Shown here one piece after another: positions 1 through 10,383 of a stretch of DNA of 64,000 nucleotides. Source of the DNA: Ulva prolifera (taxonomy: Eukaryota; Chlorophyta; Ulvophyceae; Ulvales; Ulvaceae). The stretch is from contig CM041198.1 in the NCBI GenBank assembly GCA_023078555.1, positions 11,661,874 through 11,725,873 of the forward strand, written 5' to 3'. The notes under the pieces are model-generated. The model did not search any database. It was not told where the DNA came from and saw only the letters and a list, made by a program, of their open reading frames with translations. Both the position numbers and the translations under genes were made by a program. Every line of letters starts with the position of its first letter. The first letter of the stretch is position 1.

Positions 1-500
1 TGCTCGTTGCAAGACGTGCGGCTTGTGTGGAGCATCGAGCTCTCGGCCCCGCAAGCCGCACACAGGAAACGCACCGCCGGACGAAGGGAAGTGCGGGAAA
101 GCGGTGCCATGCTACGAGCGACCATGATTGCCATCTTCAGCATATCCTGTATATGTGAGTTTTCGTGCTAGTCACGGAAGCTGGTGCTCGTGATTGTATC
201 GGCGCGACGCGTGCAGCGGTGTTGCTCCGTAGATGCAGAAAACGTCAATTGCCAACAGGATGATCCTGTATCCATGCCGTGGTGATATGTTTTCTTCACT
301 ATTCCTGGCACAGCGCAGGCAAGGAGCTCCGCTAGCCTTGCGACGGCATCAGCCGGGGCTTCTCGAAAGTGTCTAGCAGGCTCCAGACTCTAGAAGGCCA
401 ACTCCATGGAGCTCCAGTCAATTAGGTGTCTCAGCGATTGACCAAGGCGACCAAGGCTTAAAATAAACACCCAGCAGCATTGCTGCTCCATAAATATCGA

Positions 501-2603
501 ATGGGTCGTGTCAGGACGCAGTGCGGGATGTCGGTCAGAGAGGTTGCACAGCTTGGCTGCGCCAGGCGCAGCAACGCGATAGCTCCCTACGCTCTCACAC
601 GCCACCTTTTCCGACAGCCACCAGGACGTGTCGCGGCAAAACAACCTGTGCACCAGGCAACATCAAGGGATGCGGTCGCCGTTGTAGGAAGTGCTGCAGT
701 CAGAGCAGGTGTGCAGAGAAACATGGTAACAAGCACCCTTGTCTTGAATGGCTGTCTTGGCTGCTGGTCCTGTGCGATCTAGCTCTCACGATCAGCGATT
801 CCACATGCATGTTTATGTCAACGTAATCAGGAGGGTACAGCAGCCTTTGACAGGTCTGGTGAGTATGTACATGATTCCCTTTAATCATCACCAACACGTT
901 GCAACTGCAGCCCATTGCATTCGCACAAGGCACCCTCTTGCCGTGCAGACGTAGACAGTCAGGGAAGTGTCAAATCGAGTCGAGGGCGTACGGTCAGAGG
1001 GCTCTGTGGCTGCCAGGCAGACATTGTGGTGCTTGGACTTGGTGCCAGCGGCACTGCAGTGGCAAAGGTTGCAGACCAGCTGGGACACACTGTGTTAGGT
1101 GTGGAAATTCGTTCATGATGCTGGAGCATGCAATATCTTCGGACAGCATAGCGTCAAGCCCTATGTGGTGCAGCAATTGACGAATGGAAAACACACACAG
1201 CCAGAGACGTGTTAATTCCGGGTCTTCCAGCCCGGTCTCCCTTAAAATGCTGGTGGGGTGAACCCCCGGTGGAAGCACTGGATCACTGCCGCCTGCTAAT
1301 TCTCTCGCCGGGGGTCACACTCGAGCACAAATTAGTTCAGGCAGCTCTTGCCCGACAGACTGCCATCACATCAGAGCTTGCATATGCAATGGGCTTGCTG
1401 CCTTGTACTCTACCTACAATTGCAATCACGGGGACGAATGGCAAATCTACGACCGTTGCTTTCGTAAGTGCCATGCTGTGTCAACTTGGACTCAATGTAT
1501 GGACCGGTGGTAATTTTGGAGAGCCTGTGTCATGCTTGGCAGCTGCACTTGCATCGGGCAAGCCACCACCTGATATTGCAGTAATTGAGGTGTCTTCTTA
1601 TCAATTAGAGGCTCCTGGTTTGATTCAACCGTATGCAGCAGCAATTCTCAATCTGTCAGTGGATCACCTGGACCGACATGGGGATATGCAAGAATACGCA
1701 CGCACCAAAATGCGACTGGTGTCGAGAATGCCACCCGGAGCTCCAAAGCTGGTGTCTCCTGAAGTCATTGCATACGCAAGGGGCATCGCGTCTGCAGTGG
1801 CACGTGAAGTCTTGGATGAGATGCCTGGACTTGAGTTTGATCACACAGCATCCCAAGTGAAAATGCAGCATGCCGGCTGGTCACAGCCTAAGCTGCTGGA
1901 TTTATCTGAGTTGCGTGCTGTGGGTCATCACAACCGGAGGAACGCAGGCATCGCCGTATTTCTGGCCAGTGCCGTTGTCGGTGAATCCAGGTGGGATGAG
2001 CTTCAGGCCAGCATTACGACGCTGACATCATTGCCACATCGGATAGAAGCTGTTCATTCCAGCCACGGTGTCACATGGATATCAGACTCCAAAGCCACCA
2101 ATGTCAATGCAGTCAAGGTCAGTTTCTGCAAGCTCATGGGCGCTCGAATGGGTCATCATAGCTCAGGACATCTGTGCACGCTGCCAGGTACGTATGTAAA
2201 ATTTGTGCTAACCACATTCTGCCGACTGGAAAGCCTGGCCATACAGGTAGCTTTGGAATCCATCCAAGAACGCTCTGTCATACTGCTTGGGGGCCAGGGG
2301 AAAAAAGCAAACGACGGAAGTCTTGGATTTGCGGCTATTGCACCGCTCTGTGATCCACATGTAGTCATCACCTTTGGGCAGAGTGGAGAAGCGATCAAGA
2401 CCGAACTTGCGCACTACAGCATTGAAGCGATAGGGCCATGCAAAACACTGGCGGATGCAGTGTGCCATGCCAAAACCGTCGTGAAGCATGACCGAAGCAT
2501 ACGAAATGTTCTGCTTTCACCCGGGTGTGCAAGTTTTGACGAATTTCAAGGTTTTGAGGATCGAGGATGCTCGTTTGCAGCTCTGGCGGCAGGCCAAGCG
2601 TAA
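501..2603 (+). CDS. murD: MurD ligase, probably plastid-targeted
   Basis: UDP-N-acetylmuramoyl-L-alanine:D-glutamate ligase, which adds D-Glu to the peptidoglycan precursor using ATP. Proposed exons are 501-708, 949-1110, 1231-2117 and 2247-2603; their phases agree and give about 537 residues. Residues 1 to about 75 are Arg/Ala/Ser-rich and transit-peptide-like. Next comes the nucleotide-binding start VVLGLGASGTAVA, then the ATP loop TGTNGKST, the EVSSYQLE and LSVDHLDRHGD motifs, the HNRRN segment, the SDSKATNVNA loop, LLGGQGKK, and the C-terminal LLSPGCASFDEFQGFEDRG. All three Mur ligase domains are present, so it looks functional. The last intron (129 nt) is stop-free and in frame. The family is bacterial, but nuclear copies are known in algae and plants that keep plastid peptidoglycan genes. 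The function call is secure. Plastid targeting and the exact first two introns are inferred. Confidence 0.88.
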
Positions 2604-2711
2604 GCTGTTGACATGTAAGCAAAACAAACTTACTGGGAAAAATGTCAGGAGTAGCAGGGTGGCATATACAGCGGTGAAGTGGCACCAAACAACTCGATAT
2701 CAGGAATTTTG

Positions 2712-5139
2712 CTAGCAGCTAGTGACCTCAGCGTGCTCTACGGGCAATGGGCCCTCAGGTGTGCCAGCATGCACACCCTCCACCATGCTCCCTTCATACA
2801 GGACTGCGCTATGCGACACTTGCAGCCCCAGCTCTGCATACGTCAAGCTTTGCAATTCATCTTGCATCACATCCGCTTCGACGCCCGCCCTCCGTGCCAT
2901 TGCCTCCCAGACCTCAGCAACGGCGTCTTGCAGTGCAGCCTGTGCTTCTGCAAACTTGAGAGTCATGAACGAAAAAGCAGTGGAACGCTCAGCCTGATAC
3001 AGCTGTATGTCGCGTTCGTTCCTGTTCTTCAGCATACCATAAGCTTGCTCGCCTGCAGCCTTAGCCTGCTGCACCTGGTCCACCTCGGCGCGGATGCGGT
3101 TCATGCGTGTCACGTCACTGTTGCGCATGCTGCCAGACACCTCTTTCGCATGCAGCTGTTGGAAGGATGCATTAATGACCCCCTCCTGCCGACGCAGCGA
3201 CTCCAGCACCACAAGAGCATCCACACGCGCTGCGAGAGCCTTCTCAACCCTCTGCACAAGCTGGAACGCTTGTAATGCCTGGCCGGTGCGGCAATTTGCT
3301 GTGCAATACTCCCAAAATGCTGGCAAGCAGACTATCGTCATGATCACATAATTGCACAACAAATTAAAACGATGCGGATCGCAGCGCACCGGCAGTGTGT
3401 ATGCATGGTCATTCAGAGGCTCCAGTACCGCCATCTGGTGCATCAATGCCTTCGTCATTGCATCCCCACAGCACCGGCCAAATGCATCGACAGCAGCAGC
3501 CATGGTAGCAATGGCATCCTCTGACAGCTTGAGGTCAGCAGAAACACCGGCCTCCTTCTCAAACACTTTCAAAGTGTGCAGGCCGTGCCCGTTGTCAGCG
3601 TGTGTGTCCAACAGTGCCCGGGATGCGTCCATCAGGGCAGATGCTGCCCCGGAGATGCCATGATTGGCCTTGAGCATGTCAGTAAACTTATCTCCCAAAT
3701 CCAGCAGTACACGTTCCGCCTACACATAGCACTTGATCGTGAATGTGCTGATCTGTGTATCGCAAGCATCAGACCATCATGCAGGCACAGATGTCCCACA
3801 GGTGGTTGCCACGACAATACGACCACCAATAAGGTGCCACCCATTGATGTGCACACACAACAGGCACTTTGTAATGGCGCAGGAGAAAAGCGGACATACA
3901 GCAGGAAAACAATTGTACTGATGGTTTGATTCCACGCACATCAGGCGAATCAGTGTGAGCAACGTACATTACAAGCGCAGCCAAGCACTGGTCATGTTTG
4001 CATCATTTTCAGGACCACCCAAAGAGGCGTCTGGATGCCAAAGGTGCTCTCGACATGCAGGGCAGGCATACTTTCGTTGGAATTCATGGGGGCACATGCG
4101 GAAACAGGGCGCACCGGGTCGGCGTGATTCTGCAGGCTGCGCCGGTTAACCCGCATCTCAGCCATTTGCCGCACAAGATCGTGCTCCGACTGGCCACTGC
4201 CTTGTAGAACTTGTGATGGTGTTGGTATGCGCGGCACGGCGCCTGTCATCTTCTTGACACTTGTCAGAAGGCCCCCCATTACCCCTACCTGCTTCACTTG
4301 ATCCCGCGCCCACAGTGCGCTGTCACGCAGAACTTCGCTTGATTCCATGAACTGACTCAAATTCTACAAGAAAGAGCTCCCTGACACGTGTGAGTAAGCG
4401 GTGATCCTGCTGCCAAGGATGATCAGCAGCCAGGCAAAAAGCATGCTCACCGGAACATTCGTACCGTGCTCTCCTTCAGCTCAGGATGTTGAACCACCTT
4501 GTTCAAGTAGCACTTGATTGCATATGCCCTGGCACGTAAAAAATTCTCGCTGTGGGTCCTCAGCATTGAGGAGTTAGCAAGAGTCTTGCCAGGACGGAAA
4601 GGGATGACACAACCGCGGAATCGTTTCTTCAAGTCTTCGTGTAGTTTAACAAGATCGTCGAAGCGTCGCCTCGCCACCAAAGAAGCCCCTTTCCTATCGA
4701 CACATGTAATCTCGTAGTAGTTAGGCCCTCCTACAAGGCATAGACGCCCCAATCGGAATGACAAAATACGGACGACTGCACTGAGCCTAAGAAACTCCGT
4801 GATGCTGCGCTCTAAGAATGCAAGAAGCACACCGTGACTTTCACATGGCTGGACTTGGATGTGGCTGTAATATGGTGGGTCATCGGGGGTGCCCTCTGGG
4901 ACTGGAGCACATTGTGTTGAGGTGGAAGTTCCTTGCGCGGAAGACGATGGATCCGTTGCTACTGCAGTGTCATCTGATTCATGTGCCAAGTTCCGGTTGC
5001 CATGCGCCTCATCGGGCGTTGATGGCGATGCACTATCAACATCTGGTGCTTTGCTGGGCACATCTTCAGGTGGTCCGGGAGCAGATCCTGACCGCACTAC
5101 CGCGTTTTCGTCCATACATCTAACAGCTTCAGGTAGCAC
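2712..5139 (-). CDS. Sorting nexin with PX and BAR domains (SNX1/2, Vps5 type)
   Basis: Membrane-remodelling protein of the endosomal retromer pathway. The first exon (5139 to about 4450) has an acidic Pro/Ser-rich head and then a PX domain. The PX shows YEITCVDRKG, RRRFDDLVKLHEDL and an IPFRPGK loop, which matches the phosphoinositide pocket. A short middle exon (about 4375-3990) carries a linker helix. The final exons (from about 3720) form a long helical BAR region ending at 2712. Inside the last open frame, 3389-3279 is a 111-nt stop-free intron: removing it joins YTLP to ALQAFQLVQRVEKAL, which restores the BAR heptads. The second Met (5115) is an alternative start. Prohibitin starts 427 bases away on the other strand, so the two may share a promoter. 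Family is clear; orthology to SNX1 rather than another PX-BAR nexin is not settled. Confidence 0.82.
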
Positions 5140-5565
5140 CGCAAACGTGTGATCGCTTGCTCACGTCGATCGCCAAGATCGCAGTCACGCTGTCTCGCGG
5201 TTCATGTTGGCTTCTATCGGAGATCGCGCGTCTTCAAACGAAATTCGTTGCATACCCAACAAAGCTGTTCATTGCGTTGGACAACGTAAGCTTGCTACAA
5301 CCATGCGGGACCTTTCTTGGATTTACATGTGATGCGAAGGCGGGACCCCCGATGAGCTACTGTGGCTACAGAGGAATGCTGGCAGAAGCCCATCCGCGCG
5401 CGGCCGCGGGGTGACCACCGTGCGTGCAGCGCGCAGGTATTTCAGACGTAATCCAACAGATAAGTGTACATCCGATGGTGCCGTCACACCGCCGAATTAT
5501 TTCCCCATAGCCGTGTCTGCAGCGGTCCATCTGGTTGCGGCCCAGCGAAACAATAATTCTCAATT
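5140..5565. promoter_or_regulatory. Divergent intergenic region between sorting nexin and prohibitin
   Basis: The two start codons face away from each other across about 426 bases, so both promoters must lie here or overlap. No TATA box in a convincing position and no conserved operator was seen. This is inferred from gene layout only. Confidence 0.45.
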
Positions 5566-6903
5566 ATGGCACGGCCCGAGCTTGTGCAAACAGTCGCCAA
5601 GGTTCTTGCAAATGTAGGATTTACAGGAGTCGCGCTCGGCACCGGGGTGTCGCTGGCCTACAGTGCACTGTTTACAGGTGCTGCCGGAGCCTGTCATGAA
5701 CTCGATTTGCACTTGCATTCAGTCAAACCGTGTTGTGTCCACAGCTGTATGTCCGTTGTGTGCCGCCTTGTCATATCCATTCTAATTTTGGGGATGCCCG
5801 CGGCACTCTAGGTTGCCTGCCGCACTGTGAGGAGCTGTGCCTGGCATGCAGTGGATGGAGGGGAACGGGCAGTTATGTTCGACCGTTTTCGAGGAGTCCT
5901 CGATGAAGTTTATGGGGAGGGAACATGGCCAATGATACCGTGGGTGCAGAAACCACAGATGATGGACATCCGCACCCGAGCACGGGTGATTTCATCCGTG
6001 ACAGGCACAGGTGACTTGCAGATGGTCAACCTCAGTTTACGAGTCCTCAGTAGACCTGACAAGACGATGCTACCGTGGATCGTGAAGGTATGCTTCTCTG
6101 GCTTTTAGGGCACATGTGTGCAATCACGGCTTGATTGTGGGCGTTTGTGTGAGGCTGCTCACTTGCCAGCATTGCAGAATCTGGGCGTTGACTGGGACGA
6201 AAGGGTCCTCCCTTCCATTGGATCCGAGGTCGTGAAGGCGGTTGTGGCACAGTACAATGCAGAATCGCTGCTGACGAAGCGAGAGGAGGTGTCGTTGGCT
6301 GTCAGCGAGTCACTGCGTCGCCGAGCAGCTGACTTCAACATCATCTTGGATGATGTGTCAATTACCCACCTCTCGTTTTCTGGAGAGTTCACAAAGGCCG
6401 TGGAATCAAAGCAGGTTGCGGAGCAGGATGCGCAGCGTGCACAGTTTGTTGTCATGAAGGCTGAGCAGGTGCGCTCTGCAACCTCCACTGGGCTCACGCC
6501 TGTGGCTTGCTCACTCCTGTACCGAAAGCGCTGTCAGCCTCCGTGAGGTTCAAGCATGTTCAACTTTACGCATCGCATGTACCAGTGATTGTTTTCCACT
6601 TGGAGACATGTGGATTGTTGTAGCTATCCAATACGCACTCGTTTGGGCATCTGGGCAGAAGTACCTGGTAGAGCAGTCACGCCCAAGTTGACACGCGTGT
6701 AGGAACGCCTAGCTGCTGTCATCAAGGCAGAGGGAGAGTCCGAGGCAGCGCGGCTGATCTCAGAGGCCACGAAGGCCTTTGGCTTTGGTATGATTGAGCT
6801 GCGAAGAATAGAAGCTGCCAAGGAGATTGCAGGAACCATGGCAAAGGGCCGAAACGTTACATACCTGCCCAACACCGGAAATATGCTGTTCAACATGCAG
6901 TAG
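5566..6903 (+). CDS. PHB: Prohibitin
   Basis: Inner mitochondrial membrane scaffold protein that forms ring complexes and protects newly made respiratory subunits. Four exons are visible. Exon 1 has an N-terminal hydrophobic anchor ([19 protein letters not shown]). Exon 2 holds [15 protein letters not shown] and the IPWVQKP motif of the SPFH/band 7 domain. Exon 3 has [19 protein letters not shown], the [20 protein letters not shown] core, and the coiled coil [19 protein letters not shown]. Exon 4 (about 6705-6903) runs [10 protein letters not shown] to GRNVTYLP and the stop. The exon 1 to 2 join (phase 1) gives ALFTVDGGERA, as in the family. Length is about 280 residues, as usual. The C-terminus [10 protein letters not shown] is not a textbook PHB1 or PHB2 end, so the subtype is left open. 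Confidence 0.9.
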
Positions 6904-6913
6904 GGCATCTCGC

Positions 6914-6926
6914 TGTAACTTTTACA
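6914..6926. terminator. Overlapping bidirectional TGTAA polyadenylation signals
   Basis: The sequence TGTAACTTTTACA reads TGTAA on both strands. It sits 11 bases after the prohibitin stop (+) and about 160 bases after the PP2C stop (-), where the two genes converge. TGTAA is the chlorophyte polyadenylation signal. The use by both genes is inferred, and 11 bases is short for the + gene. Confidence 0.5.
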
Positions 6927-7084
6927 CTGTCTTTGCACACGAGATTGGTACGCCTGCGGCAGATCTCAATTATACTCATACAGAGAATGCTGGGTACGAC
7001 TGTAAACAATTCCACGTCCTCGCACTACATCATACACCCTGAAAGGATTGTTCAGATTATCACAACAAGGTTCCGCAGCTTGTC

Positions 7085-8385
7085 TTATGGTTTATCTGCA
7101 GATTCAGGGGAAGGCCTGGCTTGCGAGTTTTCCACTGGCTGTGCCGCTTGTACTGGCCCCTCTCCTGCTGCTGGCTCTTGCGCCGGAACTTCAGGCTGTT
7201 TTGATGTCTCACTGTCTTCTGTCGTTTCATTCGCTGTACTGCTGGCATCGGTCACTTCGACCGGCGCGGGCTGCGCAGTCACGCGTGCGACCACCACCGT
7301 GATGTCATCCAGTTTGCCCCCAGTCAAAGCACCCAGCGTGAGCTTACCGTCCTTGACCCGCATGCTCATAACCTTCTCAAACCAGTCAAGATCATTTCCT
7401 GCTGCTCTTGCGGCTTGGACGTACGGTGAATCGAACTCAGGGTCATCTGCAAAGCAGCACGCACATGGAGCTGTGGCAACTTGGACAGCGGTCGCAAGGA
7501 CAATCACACGATGAGGACAGCAAGCGAAGAACACGCCTGCATGCTCCCTAGCTGTAGCTGCAATGATCTCGGCAGCTTCATCAACTTTGTCATCAGAATC
7601 CGGGACGAGCTGAGCTATTTCTTCCAGCGTGCAATTGTCCCACAGGCCGTCCGATCCCAAAACAATAGTGTCCCCCTCCATGACATACATGGTGTGGGCC
7701 TCACCATCGGTCGGATAGTCTGTTTGATCTACATGTTCAGGGAATGCTCCCAGCTGGTATGGGCAGTCGAAGTAGTGGATGAGCGGGGGACTTTGAAAAA
7801 TGACGGTGCCGTTTCTGATGAGAACGTAGCCCGAGTCTCCGAGGTTTATGGACGATATGACACTTTCCGTTGGGTGCAAACCCACAAGACACGCTGTGCT
7901 GGAACCTGGCATGCGCGTTTTTTGGTGTGCTGCTCCGAGGGCCTTCCGAAGGGTCTCTGGCCAATCAGATTTTTCTTTTACTTCTTTGAGTTTTTCACCA
8001 TCGTCCACAAACTCACAAGCGACTCGCATCAGCGTGCGGGAGTAGTCCCCAGGGTCAATTCCTGCAGGTGAAGTCCAGGTGAAAGCATACGTCATCTGAG
8101 CATAGGACATAAAACACAACTTCACACATAACGAAAGCATCATAGGCCCAGATGGATCATATCATACAGGATTGTCGCTGCTGTTGAGATATGGCAGATG
8201 AAGACTGTACCAGACTCCCTCCACCCCCCAACCCCATCAGCCACGCCAAGCACACTTTCGTTGGCCGATACAAAAAATGCGTCCTCTCCACCTGTGTCAA
8301 CCTTGTCGGGGTGCGGCAAGCTGCAAGCTCCAGACCGTAAAGAAAGCGACTTGGTGTCCGCGGAGACAGCGGCCCTCACTGCCAC
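7085..8385 (-). CDS. PP2C-type protein phosphatase, PPTC7-like
   Basis: Metal-dependent Ser/Thr phosphatase of the small PP2C branch that includes PPTC7 (mitochondrial) and plant homologues. Motifs in order: GGEDAFFV and VADGVGGWRESG in the first exon (metal-binding Asp residues), GSSTACLVGL, INLGDSGYVL, SPPLIHYFDCPYQLG, DTIVLGSDGLWDN and GKLDDITVVVARV. Catalytic Asp residues are all present. The first intron begins after the GGWRES motif (8218-8149 region); a second one interrupts 7530-7450, where the frame passes from REHAG to DDPEFDSPYVQAA. The C-terminus is a 55-residue acidic Pro/Glu/Ser tail that the family core lacks. The gene converges on prohibitin. The family assignment is firm; location in mitochondrion or plastid is not shown. 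Confidence 0.87.
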
Positions 8386-9270
8386 ACCTACACCTCATCC
8401 CGAGTGCGTTTGTTTCGCGATATCATGTTTTTCCGGATTCTGTTTGTTGATGTCAACGGATCCCATCATGTAATGCACGCATGGCAACGGAATGTGCGGA
8501 ATTTGCGCACGACACCTGGATTCCTTAATCTGCGGAGAGCACGTGGACGCCCGGCAACCCACGCGAGGCATCTTGATGATTTACATGCAGAGGGCATGGT
8601 GCAGAATTGAACTCGGACACAGCAGTGATCCAAGGCAGTGTTTGGCAGCAGCAATCACACAACGTAACAACCGTTCATACCCTCAGGAAAAAATCGGAAG
8701 CTGCGATCATATATGAACAAAAAGCATACCTCTGGCGTGAACATGTAAACTAAGCAATCGGGGGTATCAACAGGTTGTGCTGGACGACATGCATCTCACA
8801 ACGCTGATGCATATGCATTGTCTGATTCAGGCCGGGAACACCACGCGACGCTCCCTGTCCGGCAACACTGGCATGGCATTCACAAAGCAATGTACTCGAG
8901 ACAGGCTGCCTGGTCCGCAATTTCCGCCAGGCTAAACGCCACGTCGCGAGAACGTGGGCGGATGTCCATGTGGGGGCCGTTGTGCTGACGTCCATGCTGG
9001 AGGTCTACGTGTCCTATCAACATCTGACCCACATTACGCTACCTCGCCCGATGCCTGCTGCTGTAATGAATTTCATAGCGTAGAAGCTTTCATGCTTTGC
9101 ACATAGAGCAATTTGTCACTGTCTTGTGCTGTCAATCCATGTGGTGCCACTGTGCCCTGTCAGGAAGCAATGTCGATCAGCCAGGAAATATTTACAAATC
9201 GATGAGATGCAGCAGAGCTGCTATTCTTGCCTGTGTCTGACTGCAACTAGAGTTCGACACAAGTATGTTC
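8386..9270. other. Intergenic region, no gene seen
   Basis: Only short open frames with poor codon character occur here. The stretch holds the 5' flank of the PP2C gene and the 3' flank of the thioredoxin-like gene, including a minus-strand TGTAA at 9196-9192. Confidence 0.5.
9192..9196 (-). terminator. TGTAA polyadenylation signal of the thioredoxin-like gene
   Basis: TGTAA on the minus strand, 75 bases after the stop codon of the thioredoxin-like gene. Confidence 0.5.
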
Positions 9271-9946
9271 TTACATACGTGTTGCCTTGATGACACTTCT
9301 CAAGAAAGAATCCAAGGCTTCATCCTCGATTGCACCATCACGTACATCCAGAATCGAGCCACCGTACACCAAAATCAGTGTTGGAAGATTCGTAACGCGG
9401 AAATGTTTGGACACTCTCGCCAACCCTGCACTCATCACTGTCGCATTTGTTCCTGTCTGATTGCAATCGTGATCGAGCTCCACAAGGCATGCATGCAAAC
9501 CACGCAGATTTCTGCACTCAAAGTGGAAGTAGAAGTTGGTTGATGCAAACCTTGCTCTTGAACGCTAACCGTGGCCACCCTAAGCTGTGGTGGTGGTACG
9601 GCACTTTTGCTGGCCAGCTTGCTTAGCAGCTGTCGGGACACCTCACAAGAGGGCGAGTGAAAGCATAGCAACAAGGGCTTGTCTCCTGACGACCGTATGG
9701 CCGTTTGAAGATCCTGTACGTTGGTGATGGACGCAAGCTGGTCTAGTCTCCAAGGGCCAGTCGTGTCTGCAGCCCTGCACATGTCATTCAGCACCTCCGA
9801 TCGGGTTTGAGTTGCGCGGTAAGCACGCTACAAGCCCTGCTGTGACATGTGTCGACGATCGTCGCCACCAGGGCGATACTTGCAGCGTTCAATGGTACAT
9901 TTGTGCAGAAGAGGCAAAAGAGCAGCGAGCTCCACACCCGGAACAT
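9271..9946 (-). CDS. Thioredoxin-like protein with signal peptide and a lone active-site Cys
   Basis: Small thioredoxin-fold protein, probably in the secretory pathway. The start at 9946 gives a hydrophobic leader (MFRVWSSLLFCLFC...). A phase-1 intron from 9879 can join LNAA to TTGPWRLDQLASI. The fold core follows: KPLLLCFHSPSCEVSRQLLSKL, then after a second intron (around 9545-9490) VELDHDCNQ, VSKHFRVTNLPTLILVYGG with the cis-Pro, and a final helix to the stop at 9271. The usual CxxC is CEVS, so the second Cys is Ser; it cannot do ordinary dithiol oxidation or reduction but could trap partners or act as a chaperone. The first Cys is also shifted in context (PSCEVS instead of WCGPC). Thioredoxin fold is well supported; the cellular role is not known. 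Confidence 0.66.
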
Positions 9947-10247
9947 CGTCGACTTGCCCTCACTGGCGAAGTTGGGCAATTGTGCTGGGATCTGAGACCA
10001 GGTTCGGGGTGACAGACCCCGACGGCATGTCTCCAGCCTATGTCGTGGGCCGGAGGTATACCTTTCTCTACACCGCTGAAACATTGCTGTAGGAAGCCAT
10101 TTCGACGGGACGCAATGGATATCGATGAAAGAGCAATTCGTGTGCTGCACACGGAGCGCCACAGCATGTCAAGCGCAGTGCATTAGACTTCGATGTCTAC
10201 GCCCATGCGCGAGTACACGGCCCTGCGCTGTGCAACACTCTGCGCAA

Positions 10248-10252
10248 TTACA
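10248..10252 (-). terminator. TGTAA polyadenylation signal of the formiminotransferase gene
   Basis: TGTAA on the minus strand, 132 bases after the formiminotransferase stop codon. Confidence 0.4.
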
Positions 10253-10383
10253 GCATTTCCACAAATCTGAACTTTCAACTGTTAGGGTCCGGCAGATCGC
10301 GCGAACTCGGCGGAGGCCTGTAGCTGAAAGCTGTACATGGCATGACCCTCCGCATGCATGCGACATGTGCACAGCCTCTCCTC

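Noticed and set aside
1..500. Gene upstream of MurD
   Set aside because: Only short frames without coding character; taken as the 5' flank of MurD.
501..2603. Bacterial contamination as the source of MurD
   Set aside because: The gene has introns with splice sites in phase and sits among clearly eukaryotic genes.
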